This document shows positions 25,505 to 33,224 of a stretch of DNA of 41,970 nucleotides, piece by piece (position 1 is the stretch's first letter; the number at the start of each line of letters is the position of its first letter). Origin of the DNA: an uncultured Planctomycetaceae bacterium (GTDB taxonomy: Bacteria > Planctomycetota > Planctomycetia > Pirellulales > Pirellulaceae); assembly GCA_903863885.1 (NCBI GenBank), contig CAIPEB010000159.1:1-41970 (forward strand), written 5' to 3'. The notes beneath the pieces are model-generated. The model made no database searches. It was not told the origin of the DNA and was given only the letters and a program-made list of their open reading frames with translations. Position numbers and translations under genes: made by a program.

Positions 25505-25913
25505 GTCCTCCAAAGCGTCTTTTTTCGAGGGAACGAACACCCCGCACAGCGACGGTGTTTGCCGAGTGTGTTGGTCTATTGACCAAGTCGGTAATTCTTC
25601 AGCCAGATGGCCACGTTTCTCGTCGCTCCGCCGTGTGAAGTCCAAACGGGAACGAGACGACCGCCGCGAGCGCATTGAAGTCGGGCCGTCGGCGATCGTG
25701 TATCGAATGCCTCAAGTCATCGATGGACTTTCCCCGACATCTTCGGAACAACTGGGACGCGCCCAAGCGATTTCTCGGTAACGGGCATATGCCGATCGAC
25801 AGCGAGGTGTTTTCGCGGTGCATCGGTTCCTGATTTCACACAACATCCCCCTGAGGCCAAGGACCGGCTCGAATTTCGCCGATCGAGATCACCCGCGAAC
25901 TTCGGGAAACGGT
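25505..25913. other. Non-coding gap, first part
   Basis: About 400 bases upstream of the sigma-54 promoter. Activator-binding sites for the response regulator would be expected in its first 200 bases, but I could not define one. I see no gene. Confidence 0.4.
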
Positions 25914-25989
25914 CTCTCACGGAGGCACGGAGAGGTTAATCGCAGCACTGCACCCTCTGTGTGCTCGGTGTCCTCTGTGGTTGATCTCC
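25914..25989. repeat. Dispersed imperfect palindromic repeat (CACGGAG / CTCTGTGG type)
   Basis: Sequence of the type CACGGAGGCACGGAGAGG ... CCTCTGTGTGCTCGGTG ... CCTCTGTGG. The left and right arms are imperfect reverse complements. Near-identical 'cacagaggacacggag' elements occur dispersed between genes in many planctomycete and verrucomicrobial genomes, as I recall. Only one copy is present in this window, so the repeat nature rests on that knowledge. Confidence 0.55.
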
Positions 25990-26035
25990 CTGCGGAGCGA
26001 GGAGTGTGTAGAAAACAGGATGGCAGCGTCGGATG

Positions 26036-26136
26036 CGTCGCGGAGCGACGATTGAAGGCAAACGTGGGTTTCAACCCACGGCGTCGAGTTGCCACCGAAG
26101 CCGACTCGCGATTCCCACGGGTGGACAAGCCACCCG
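26036..26136. repeat. Compound REP-like element with three hairpins
   Basis: Three perfect inverted repeats in a row: CGTCGC/GCGACG (26036-26050), CGTGGGTT/AACCCACG (26063-26080) and CGGGTGG/CCACCCG (26118-26136). The order 'gcggagcgac ... gtgggtttcaacccac ... gggtgg-ccaccc' is a well-known intergenic repeat style in planctomycete-like genomes, of the kind mobilised by REP-associated transposases. No such transposase lies in the window. Confidence 0.65.
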
Positions 26137-26219
26137 CATCTGCGTTTTCATCCTGCGTCCTGATGCCCGTTCATTTCAGCTCCGGGAGAACAATGCCCTG
26201 TACAGGACGGGCGCGGCCC

Positions 26220-26242
26220 GTTATGTTCATTTTGAACATAAC
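26220..26242 (+). promoter_or_regulatory. Operator of the DeoR-family regulator
   Basis: Perfect inverted repeat with 10-base arms, GTTATGTTCA and TGAACATAAC, separated by TTT. Its TGTTC/GAACA half-sites resemble GlpR-type operators of the DeoR family. It ends 30 bases before the regulator's ATG, where it would overlap the promoter. I infer autoregulation and probable control of the operon behind it. Confidence 0.75.
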
Positions 26243-26272
26243 TAAGTTGTTTTGGATCATCGGGACGCCGCC

Positions 26273-27112
26273 ATGGCCGATGCGAAACAAGCCCTCCGTC
26301 GCCGCGCTATCCTCGAGTTCATGGCCCGCGACGGCCGCCAGGGTGTGGCCTCTCTCGCCCGGGCTCTCGGCGTCACCGGCATGACGATCCGGCGCGATCT
26401 GCAGCGTCTCGAGCGGGAAGGCCTTCTGCTGCGCACGCACGGCGGCTGCGTCCCGCAGGCCCCCCTGGTCCGGGAACTCACCTTCTCCGAAAAGAACCGG
26501 CAGTGGATGGCCGAGAAGGCCGCCATCGCCAAGCGAGCCGTCGCGATGCTCCAGCGGCGCATGGCCGTCTACCTCGACACCGGCACCACCGCGGTCCAGG
26601 TCGCCCGTCTCCTCCCGGCCGACCTCTCGCTCCGGATCTTCACGCCGAATCTCCGGGTCGCGTTTGAGCTGTTTGGCCGTCCCGCAATCGAGACGGTCGT
26701 CTTCGGCGGCGTCCTGGCCTTGCGGAGCCCCGACCTCGTCGGCGATCTTGCCATCTCGCGCATCAGCGACTTCCGCTTCGATCTGGCGTTCCTCGGCGCC
26801 GACGCCCTCGACGCCATGACCGGCGAATTCTATGCGACCGAGCAGGCGAGCGCCGCCATCGCGCGAGCCGCCATCCGCCAGACTCGCCGCGCATACCTTC
26901 TCGCCAACAGCGCCAAATTGCAGGCAGAGGGCCTCGCCGCCATCGGCCGTCTCGGCGCGGAGATCGGACTGATCACCGACGACGGGATTTCGGCGGCCGC
27001 GTTCGCCCGCCTGCGCAGGACCGGCGCCGAGGTGATCCGCGCCGCCGCATCATCGTTTCCGCTCGCTTCCCGAACTCGCCGCGCCCGGCGCCCGCAGGCA
27101 CGCTCTTCCTGA
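26273..27112 (+). CDS. DeoR-family transcriptional regulator
   Basis: A 279-residue sugar-responsive regulator. The N-terminal HTH (about 8-58) has the DeoR signature VASLARALGVTGMTIRRDLQRLEREGLLLRTHGG (split here by the usual turn). The C-terminal DeoRC domain, which has the ribose-5-phosphate-isomerase-like fold, includes YLDTGTTAVQVARLL (the phosphosugar-binding loop) and LAFLGADALD. Such proteins are usually released by a phosphorylated sugar. The ATG at 26273 starts at the expected distance from the HTH. It heads the catabolic operon and has a perfect palindrome just upstream. The C-terminal tail is Arg/Ala-rich and not conserved. Confidence 0.94.
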   Translation: MADAKQALRRRAILEFMARDGRQGVASLARALGVTGMTIRRDLQRLEREGLLLRTHGGCVPQAPLVRELTFSEKNRQWMAEKAAIAKRAVAMLQRRMAVYLDTGTTAVQVARLLPADLSLRIFTPNLRVAFELFGRPAIETVVFGGVLALRSPDLVGDLAISRISDFRFDLAFLGADALDAMTGEFYATEQASAAIARAAIRQTRRAYLLANSAKLQAEGLAAIGRLGAEIGLITDDGISAAAFARLRRTGAEVIRAAASSFPLASRTRRARRPQARSS

Positions 27113-27154
27113 CCGGGAGACCCGTGGGACGGGAGCATCCCGGCACCGCACAAC

Positions 27155-27193
27155 GAAACAAAATCACAAACAGACACAAAGAAACAAAATCAC
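27155..27193 (+). repeat. A-rich direct repeat before the aminotransferase
   Basis: GAAACAAAATCAC occurs at 27155-27167 and again at 27181-27193, 26 bases apart. The last copy ends one base before the ATG. There is no Shine-Dalgarno sequence. The block is A/C-rich in a G+C-rich genome, so it is probably an unstructured translation-initiation leader or a binding site. Confidence 0.5.
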
Positions 27194-27194
27194 C

Positions 27195-28568
27195 ATGACC
27201 CGTACAACGACCAAACCCTCAAACTGGGCCCATGTGGATTTGAACACAATTCCCGACATCAAAGTGACGCCGCCGGGGCCGCAATCAAAACACTGGCATG
27301 ACCGCTGCGCCGATCTCTTCAAGGGGCTGTCAGGCCAAGTGAAGCTGTTCCCTGTGACGTTCGAGAGCGGCTATGGCTGCGTACTGACCGATGCCGATGG
27401 CAACCGCTACATCGATTTTTCGTCGGGCATCTACGTCACCACCCTCGGCCACTGTCATCCGAAGATCAGCGAGGCGGTCGCCAGGCAAGCGCGGCAACTG
27501 ATGAACGCGCATGATTTCACCACGCGGATCAAGACCCAACTGCTGGAAAAACTGGCGGAGGTGCTCCCGGGAGACCTGAACGGCTTTCAGCTTTACGACT
27601 GCGGCACGGTGGCGGTCGAGGCCGGCCAGCGCGTCCTGCGGGCCGTGAACGGCCGGAACGAGATGCTCTCCTGCTTCAACGATTTTCACGGCAAGACTTA
27701 CGGGGCGGTGTCGCTGGCGGAATTCCGCTCGTCTGTCTATGGCCGGGTGCGTGCGCCGGGAATGCACATGGTGCCGCGGCCCGATCCCTACCGTCCGATC
27801 TGGACGAAGCCGGACGGCACGATTGATACGGACAAGTATCTGGAGTTCTACAGCAGCTACATGGACCGCGCAACCGCCAACGATGTTGCCGGTTTTGTGC
27901 TCGAGCCGATCCAGGGCTGGGGTGGATCGGTGATGCCGCCCGACGATTTCTTCCCGAAGCTGCGCGCGTTTTGCGATGCGCGCAACATCCTCCTGATGGC
28001 GGACGAGGTGCTTACCAGTTGGGCCCGCACGGGCAAGTGGCTGTGCATGGAACACTGGGGAGTCGTGCCGGATGTGGTGTCCATCGGCAAAGGCTTCGGC
28101 AACGGATTCCCCGTCACCTGCGTCGCCGTGCGAGAGCCGTTCAAGGAGTCGTTTGAGAAGATCTCCGCCTCCTCATCCTACGGCGGCAACCCGATGGCCT
28201 GCGCGGCGGCGCTGGCATCGATTGAGGTCATCGAGGAGGAAGACCTCAACGCCCGTTCGCTCCATCTCGGCGAACTCGCGCTGAAACGCATGCAGAAGAT
28301 GATGGCGGAGCACCGCATCATCGGCGACGTGCGTGCCAAGGGCTGTCTGATGGGCATCGAACTCGTGCAGGACCGTCAGACGAAAGTGCCATTCGAAGAA
28401 GCGGGCAGGTGTGTTTATCAGAAGGCCTTTCGCAAAGGGCTGGCGTGGATTCCGGCGGGACATATCCTGCGCATGAGTCCGGCCGTAGTCATGGACGACG
28501 ATTTGCTGCTCAAGGGGCTGGACATCATTGACGAGGCGATCGGTGAGACCGAGAAGGAGTTGCTGTGA
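27195..28568 (+). CDS. Class III PLP-dependent aminotransferase
   Basis: A 457-residue pyridoxal-phosphate enzyme of the 4-aminobutyrate/ornithine aminotransferase group. The N-terminal part has DADGNRYIDFSSGIYVTTLGHCHP. PLP contacts follow: Asp270 in LLMADEVLTSWARTG binds the ring nitrogen, and Lys299 in VVSIGKGFGNGFPV is the Schiff-base lysine. The C-terminal domain has SSYGGNPMACAAALASIEVI. Class III enzymes move amino groups from omega-amines, amino acids or amino sugars; the substrate is not readable. It is first in the operon after the regulator, so an amino-bearing compound is probably the substrate or product of the pathway. It is complete. Confidence 0.93.
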   Translation: MTRTTTKPSNWAHVDLNTIPDIKVTPPGPQSKHWHDRCADLFKGLSGQVKLFPVTFESGYGCVLTDADGNRYIDFSSGIYVTTLGHCHPKISEAVARQARQLMNAHDFTTRIKTQLLEKLAEVLPGDLNGFQLYDCGTVAVEAGQRVLRAVNGRNEMLSCFNDFHGKTYGAVSLAEFRSSVYGRVRAPGMHMVPRPDPYRPIWTKPDGTIDTDKYLEFYSSYMDRATANDVAGFVLEPIQGWGGSVMPPDDFFPKLRAFCDARNILLMADEVLTSWARTGKWLCMEHWGVVPDVVSIGKGFGNGFPVTCVAVREPFKESFEKISASSSYGGNPMACAAALASIEVIEEEDLNARSLHLGELALKRMQKMMAEHRIIGDVRAKGCLMGIELVQDRQTKVPFEEAGRCVYQKAFRKGLAWIPAGHILRMSPAVVMDDDLLLKGLDIIDEAIGETEKELL

Positions 28569-28828
28569 GCCAAACCGCCTGCCGGAACTCTTGGTATGAT
28601 CCACGCATGTTCAGAGTATTGCGGAAGTTGAACGCAGCGCACATCAACGACCTGCCCGAGGAAACCTACACGCTGAAGGAAGAAGCCGCCGGCCTTGACC
28701 TGGTGCGGCCTGGTTTGGTCCGGATGGAAACCCACGCCACCCGGTTGCCGGGCGCCATGCAACTAAACGCTCATCGTGATCGAAAAACAGTCGCGGGACA
28801 GCAAGGAGTTCGCAGGTGGATGAACTGA
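28565..28828 (+). CDS. Uncertain small frame between aminotransferase and cupin
   Basis: An 87-residue frame from a GTG that overlaps the aminotransferase stop by four bases. It overlaps the cupin start by 13 bases. The sequence (MFRVLRKLNAAHINDLPEET..., then LDLVRPGLVRMET) matches nothing I know, and there is no clear ribosome-binding site for the internal ATG at 28607. It fills a 247-base gap in an otherwise tight operon. It could be a real small gene, a decayed one, or non-coding. Confidence 0.3.
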   Translation: MSQTACRNSWYDPRMFRVLRKLNAAHINDLPEETYTLKEEAAGLDLVRPGLVRMETHATRLPGAMQLNAHRDRKTVAGQQGVRRWMN

Positions 28829-29316
28829 ATCGAGCATTCGACATCGCCTTGAAAGGCCCGGAGGCGGAACGCGCCCTGGCCGATTTTCACCGCCAGATCG
28901 CCGCTTGGAACGTGGCCATGCCGCAGGTCGAGCCGCTGGTCCTCGACTTCGGCCTGGGCGATTTCCGGCGAATCGGCCTGATCGAATACTGGATCGCCAA
29001 CGAGGCCCAGGCAGGCTACTGCGGCAAGTACCTCTTCGTCTTCGATGGCCAGACATGTCCGCTGCACCGGCATCGCGTGAAGCACGAGACCTTCTTCGTC
29101 GTCAAGGGACGGATGGCGGCGGAATACGATGGTCGCAATCTGGAGCTGGACGAAGGTGGCAGGCTGGCGGTTGAGCCGTGGAAATACCACAGCTTCACCG
29201 GCGTCGGCCCGCTCCTGCTGTTGGAATTGAGCATGCCCTGTCAGGTGGACGACAATTTCTTCGAGAACGTGAACATTCCGATTGGCGGCAACTATTGCGG
29301 GAGGAAACAGCAATGA
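28816..29316 (+). CDS. Cupin-domain protein, possible sugar isomerase
   Basis: A 166-residue single-domain cupin. The metal-binding motif is CPLHRHRVKHETFFVVKG (two His, one His/Glu), followed by the second cupin half with LEPWKYHSFTG-type residues (AVEPWKYHSFTG). This resembles the D-lyxose/D-mannose ketol-isomerase type of cupin, which is placed in sugar operons, but I cannot exclude a regulatory or other role. The GTG at 28816 has AAGGAG seven bases upstream. The stop overlaps the transporter start as ATGA, giving translational coupling. Confidence 0.75.
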   Translation: MDELNRAFDIALKGPEAERALADFHRQIAAWNVAMPQVEPLVLDFGLGDFRRIGLIEYWIANEAQAGYCGKYLFVFDGQTCPLHRHRVKHETFFVVKGRMAAEYDGRNLELDEGGRLAVEPWKYHSFTGVGPLLLLELSMPCQVDDNFFENVNIPIGGNYCGRKQQ

Positions 29317-30713
29317 CTCCCTCCCTTCTCGGCGATGTGCCGGATACGAAGCCGGCCAGCACACGGTATGTCTACCTGATCACGCTTGTCGCCGCGGTGG
29401 GTGGCTTTCTTTTCGGGTACGATCTCTCGCTGATTTCCGGCGCGGTCATCTTCCTCAAGGCGGAGTGGAATCTCACTCCGATGCTGTTGGGAATGGTCAC
29501 CGGCAGTGCGGTCCTCGGGTGTCCGGTCGGCCCGCTGGCGGGCATCTCGCTCGCCGACACCTTCGGGCGGAGACGCACCTTGATTTTTTCGGCTTTCTTG
29601 TTCTTGTTCTCAACCGCCGGCAGCGCCTTGTGCGCGGGCATGATTTCATTTTCCATCTGGCGTTTTGTCGGCGGCATGGGCGTGGGGTTGGCTTCCACCG
29701 TCTCACCGATGTATATCGCCGAGATCGCCCCCGCAAAGCTGCGAGGTCGACTGGTGATCATCAACCAGTTGGCCATCGTGATCGGCCTGTCGCTGTCGGT
29801 GTTCGTAACCTATCTCCTGTCGAGTGGCGGGCACTGGCGCTGGATGTTCGCGACGCAGGGCATTCCCACGCTGATGCTCATGGTCGGACTGTTCCTCGTG
29901 CCCGAAAGTCCGCGCTGGCTCGCGGCGGTGGGCCGGCGGGAGCTCGCTCTGGATGTCCTGACGCGCATCAACGGCCGCGCGCAGGCCGACAAGGAGCTTC
30001 AGGAAATCCAGGACGAACTCCGAGAGGAAAGCGGCGGTTTCAGCGAACTCTGGCGGCCCGGCATCCGCAGAGCGGTGTGGATCGGCATCGCTCTGATGGT
30101 TTTCTCCCAGGTCAACGGCGTGAATATGATTCTGCTGTACACGCCGACGCTCTTCATGGAAGCGGGCCTGACCAACGCGCCGGACGCCATCCTCAACAGC
30201 GTCATCATTGACGTTTGGATCACCGTCTGCACGGTCATCGCATTCTGGCTCACCAAGCAGTTCGGCCGCCGTCCGATCCTGATCGCGGGCACGCTGGCGA
30301 TGGCCTGTGGCCATCTGCTGATGTTCCTCAACTTCGCCTACAAGCTGCCGACGGCGCTGACCTTGGTGGCGATGTTCGTGCCGGCCGGCGCATTCACGCT
30401 CACACTCGCGCCGTTGAGCTGGGTCGTATTGTCCGAGTTGTATCCCAACCGCGTCCGCGGCAAGGCCATGTCGCTCGCAGTCGGGTTGATGTTTCTGGCC
30501 TCATATATTGCGGTGAACCTTTTCCCGATGGTCCTGGACTGGTTCAAGACCCACTATGGTCATCCGGGCGGAACGTTCCTGATCTTCATGGGCGTCTGCA
30601 TCGCCTGCTCGCTGTTTGTCTGGCTGACACTGCCCGAAACCAAGGACCGGACGCTTGAGGAGATCGGACGATTCTGGTTGCGACTGGATAAGGAAGGCCA
30701 GCGCGAGCCCTGA
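29313..30713 (+). CDS. Sugar-porter MFS transporter (XylE/GLUT type)
   Basis: A 466-residue membrane protein with 12 predicted spans. It carries all sugar-porter signatures: GGFLFGYDLSLISGA in span 1, ADTFGRRRTL after span 2, PESPRWL after span 6, FGRRPIL in the second half, and PETKDRTLEEI after span 12. It probably imports the operon substrate, a sugar, polyol or cyclitol, by proton symport. It overlaps the cupin stop by 4 bases with GGGAGG just before the ATG. The cytoplasmic N-terminus is short (about 20 residues). Confidence 0.95.
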   Translation: MTPSLLGDVPDTKPASTRYVYLITLVAAVGGFLFGYDLSLISGAVIFLKAEWNLTPMLLGMVTGSAVLGCPVGPLAGISLADTFGRRRTLIFSAFLFLFSTAGSALCAGMISFSIWRFVGGMGVGLASTVSPMYIAEIAPAKLRGRLVIINQLAIVIGLSLSVFVTYLLSSGGHWRWMFATQGIPTLMLMVGLFLVPESPRWLAAVGRRELALDVLTRINGRAQADKELQEIQDELREESGGFSELWRPGIRRAVWIGIALMVFSQVNGVNMILLYTPTLFMEAGLTNAPDAILNSVIIDVWITVCTVIAFWLTKQFGRRPILIAGTLAMACGHLLMFLNFAYKLPTALTLVAMFVPAGAFTLTLAPLSWVVLSELYPNRVRGKAMSLAVGLMFLASYIAVNLFPMVLDWFKTHYGHPGGTFLIFMGVCIACSLFVWLTLPETKDRTLEEIGRFWLRLDKEGQREP

Positions 30714-30735
30714 GCTTTATTCCATCACATCAGCA

Positions 30736-31884
30736 ATGAAAACAATTCGTTTCGGTATCATCGGCTGCGGATTGATGGGCCGTGAATTGGCGAGCGCCAT
30801 GTCGCGCTGGTGTCATCTGGCGGAGATTGACTCTCGCGCCGAATTGGTGGCAGTGTGCGACCGGGCGGACGCTCCGAGGCAGTGGTTCGTCGAGCGTATT
30901 GCTTCGGTCCGACAATCCACCGCCGACTATCGCGAACTGCTCGCCAACCCGGACGTCGACGCCGTCTATTGCGCCGTGCCGCACGACCGGCACGAGGAGT
31001 TGTACTGCGCAGCCATCCACGCCGGCAAACACCTGCTCGGCGAAAAGCCGTTCGGCATCGACCAGACAGCCAACGACGCCATCTCCGCGTGCGCGGCGCA
31101 GCACCCGCGCCAGATCGTGCGATGCTCGTCCGAGATGCCGTTCCACCCCGCTGTCCAACAGATCTTTGCGATGAACGAAGCCGGCGAGTTCGGCCAGGTC
31201 ATCGAGGTTAACACCGGCTTCCTGCATTCCAGCGACCTCGACCCGGACAAGCCCATCAACTGGAAACGAATCGTTGAAGTCAACGGCGAATACGGCGTGA
31301 TGGGCGATCTGGGTATGCACGCGTGTCACGTACCGTTCCGCGCCGGCTGGAGGCCGCTGAACGTGCGGGCCGTGCTCTCCGACATTGTCCGGGAACGTCC
31401 CGACGGCAAAGGCGGGCGCGTACCGTGCCGGACGTGGGACAACGCCACCCTGCTTTGCGAAACGACCGACCTGCGCGGCGGCGGGCCGTTTCCTTGGACG
31501 ATGAAGCTCCAACGCATCGCGCCCGGCGAAAAGAACACCTGGTACGTCGAAATCAAAGGTACAAAAGCCTGCGCACGGTTCTCGACCAAGAACCCGAAGC
31601 TCCTGGAAACCCTCCGCTACACGGGCGGCAAGCAGAGCTGGCAGCAGGACGACGTGGGCTACGAACCGCCCTTCCGTGCAATCACGGGGGGCATCTTCGA
31701 GTTCGGTTTCTCCGACTCCTGCCAGCAGATGCTCGCCGCGTTCACTCACGAAGTGGCGCATGGCGAACCGCTGCGGCCCTCCGCCGGTTGCGTGACGCCG
31801 ACAGAGGCCGCGTTGAGTCATCGGCTTTTCACTGCGGCTTTGGCATCGCAGCGTCAACAGGCAACGGTGGCTGTGGAATCATGA
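30736..31884 (+). CDS. Gfo/Idh/MocA-family oxidoreductase
   Basis: A 382-residue NAD(P)-dependent dehydrogenase. The N-terminal Rossmann domain has GIIGCGLMG and the catalytic-loop Lys in LLGEKPFGID. The C-terminal alpha/beta domain has the expected long sheet (MKLQRIAPGEKNTWYVEIKG). Family members oxidise sugars, inositols or amino-cyclitols. There is no Tat signal, unlike many planctomycete members, so it is cytoplasmic and probably catabolic. It starts 22 bases after the transporter with no strong ribosome-binding site and overlaps the next gene as ATGA. Confidence 0.93.
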   Translation: MKTIRFGIIGCGLMGRELASAMSRWCHLAEIDSRAELVAVCDRADAPRQWFVERIASVRQSTADYRELLANPDVDAVYCAVPHDRHEELYCAAIHAGKHLLGEKPFGIDQTANDAISACAAQHPRQIVRCSSEMPFHPAVQQIFAMNEAGEFGQVIEVNTGFLHSSDLDPDKPINWKRIVEVNGEYGVMGDLGMHACHVPFRAGWRPLNVRAVLSDIVRERPDGKGGRVPCRTWDNATLLCETTDLRGGGPFPWTMKLQRIAPGEKNTWYVEIKGTKACARFSTKNPKLLETLRYTGGKQSWQQDDVGYEPPFRAITGGIFEFGFSDSCQQMLAAFTHEVAHGEPLRPSAGCVTPTEAALSHRLFTAALASQRQQATVAVES

Positions 31885-33224
31885 AAACGACACCTCCCAA
31901 GGGACTGCGAGTTGGCACGGCCTCGCGCGATATCAGTCCGCTCAAGCCGATGTTTCTTGTCGGCTATCCGCATGTGCCGCGAATCTCGACCGGCGTTCAC
32001 GATCCACTGCTGGTGTCGGCCATCTGTTTTGACGACGGAGAGACTTCGCTGCTGGCCGTCGCGCTCGACCTGTTGTTCGTCTCGGCCGAAACCGTCTGCG
32101 AATGGCGCCGGGCCATCGAGCAAGCCGCCGGCATTCCTGCGAGTCGCATCCTGATCAGCGCGACGCATACGCATTCCGGGCCGATTACGGCGGAGCTTCT
32201 GGCATGGCGTGATGATCCCGTCGTGCCGGCGATTGACCCCGAATACATGGCATTTCTCAAACATCGCGTCGTCGAAGCGGCGGTGGCCGCCCGGCAATCC
32301 GCCGTGCCGGCCCGGCTGGCAGTCACGGCCGCGATCACCGAGCGACTCGGCGGCAACCGTATTTCGCCCGTTGACGGCCCGATCGATCCCGAGGCGGGGA
32401 TTCTGTTTGCCCGGCGTCGCGACAATGACGAACCGCTGGCAATCCAGATGATCTACTCCATGCATCCCACCGTGATGCACGAAGACTCCACGCTGGTTTC
32501 GTCGGACTTTCCGGCGTTCACGCGGAGGTATCTCGAAGCCGCACTGTCCGGCGCAAAAGTGATCTATCACACCGGCCCATCCGGCAACCTCAGTCCGCGT
32601 TACCACGTCAAAGCCCAGACTTTCGCCGAGGCGGAACGACTGGGACACCTCTTGGGCGAGGCGGTGCTGCGGGCGGTGCAAGCCCTGCGCGAAGAGAATT
32701 TCGCCGACGTTATTTCCTTGGATGCCGTAAGTGAGCTGGTTGCGATTCCATCGCGAAGTTACCCGTCGGTGGTTTCCGCCAGAGAAAACCTCCAGCGTGC
32801 GCAGGCGGATTACCTGAGACTTCAGCGCGAAGGAGCGCCGCGCGGACAAGTGCGAACTGCCGAGTGCACGGTCTTCGGCGCGGAGGAAGTCGTGACGCTG
32901 GCCCGAGCCGAAGCATCCGGCGAACTCGAGGAGTGGCATCGGCGTTACGCCCGCGCGGAAGTGCAGGTGCTGCGCGTGGGCGGTGCGTTTCTCGTTGCGC
33001 TGCCAGGTGAGCTTTTCGTCGAATATGCCTTGCGCATCAAACGCGCATGCAAGGGACGGACGTTCGTCGTCAACCTCGCCAACGGCGAATTGCAGGGTTA
33101 CATCGTCACCCCGGAGGCGGAAAAAGCCGGCGGTTACGAGGCGCAGATGAGCATGTTCTCCGCCGCGGCCGGAGACGTATTGACCTCTGCGGCGGTGAAA
33201 CTGACTCAGGAACTGGCAACATGA
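31881..33224 (+). CDS. Neutral/alkaline-ceramidase-like hydrolase
   Basis: A 447-residue protein related to the N-terminal catalytic domain of neutral ceramidases: VGTASRDISPLKPMFLVGYPH, then VALDLLFVSAET, ILISATHTHSGP (zinc-binding His cluster) and HTGPSGNLSPRYH. It has no signal peptide and lacks the C-terminal Ig domain of true ceramidases, so a cytoplasmic zinc amidase on a small substrate is more likely than ceramide hydrolysis. It starts at an ATGA overlap with the dehydrogenase and ends in one with the kinase. A deacetylase or amidase step would fit a pathway that also contains an aminotransferase; that is inference. Confidence 0.85.
   Translation: MKTTPPKGLRVGTASRDISPLKPMFLVGYPHVPRISTGVHDPLLVSAICFDDGETSLLAVALDLLFVSAETVCEWRRAIEQAAGIPASRILISATHTHSGPITAELLAWRDDPVVPAIDPEYMAFLKHRVVEAAVAARQSAVPARLAVTAAITERLGGNRISPVDGPIDPEAGILFARRRDNDEPLAIQMIYSMHPTVMHEDSTLVSSDFPAFTRRYLEAALSGAKVIYHTGPSGNLSPRYHVKAQTFAEAERLGHLLGEAVLRAVQALREENFADVISLDAVSELVAIPSRSYPSVVSARENLQRAQADYLRLQREGAPRGQVRTAECTVFGAEEVVTLARAEASGELEEWHRRYARAEVQVLRVGGAFLVALPGELFVEYALRIKRACKGRTFVVNLANGELQGYIVTPEAEKAGGYEAQMSMFSAAAGDVLTSAAVKLTQELAT

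Noticed and set aside
25421-25675. An 84-residue minus-strand frame across the sigma-54 promoter
   Set aside because: It would run through the promoter element, is rich in Arg, Ser and Thr without structure, and lacks a ribosome-binding site.
27155-27193. A CRISPR-like repeat
   Set aside because: Only two 13-base copies with one 13-base gap exist, and no cas gene is present.
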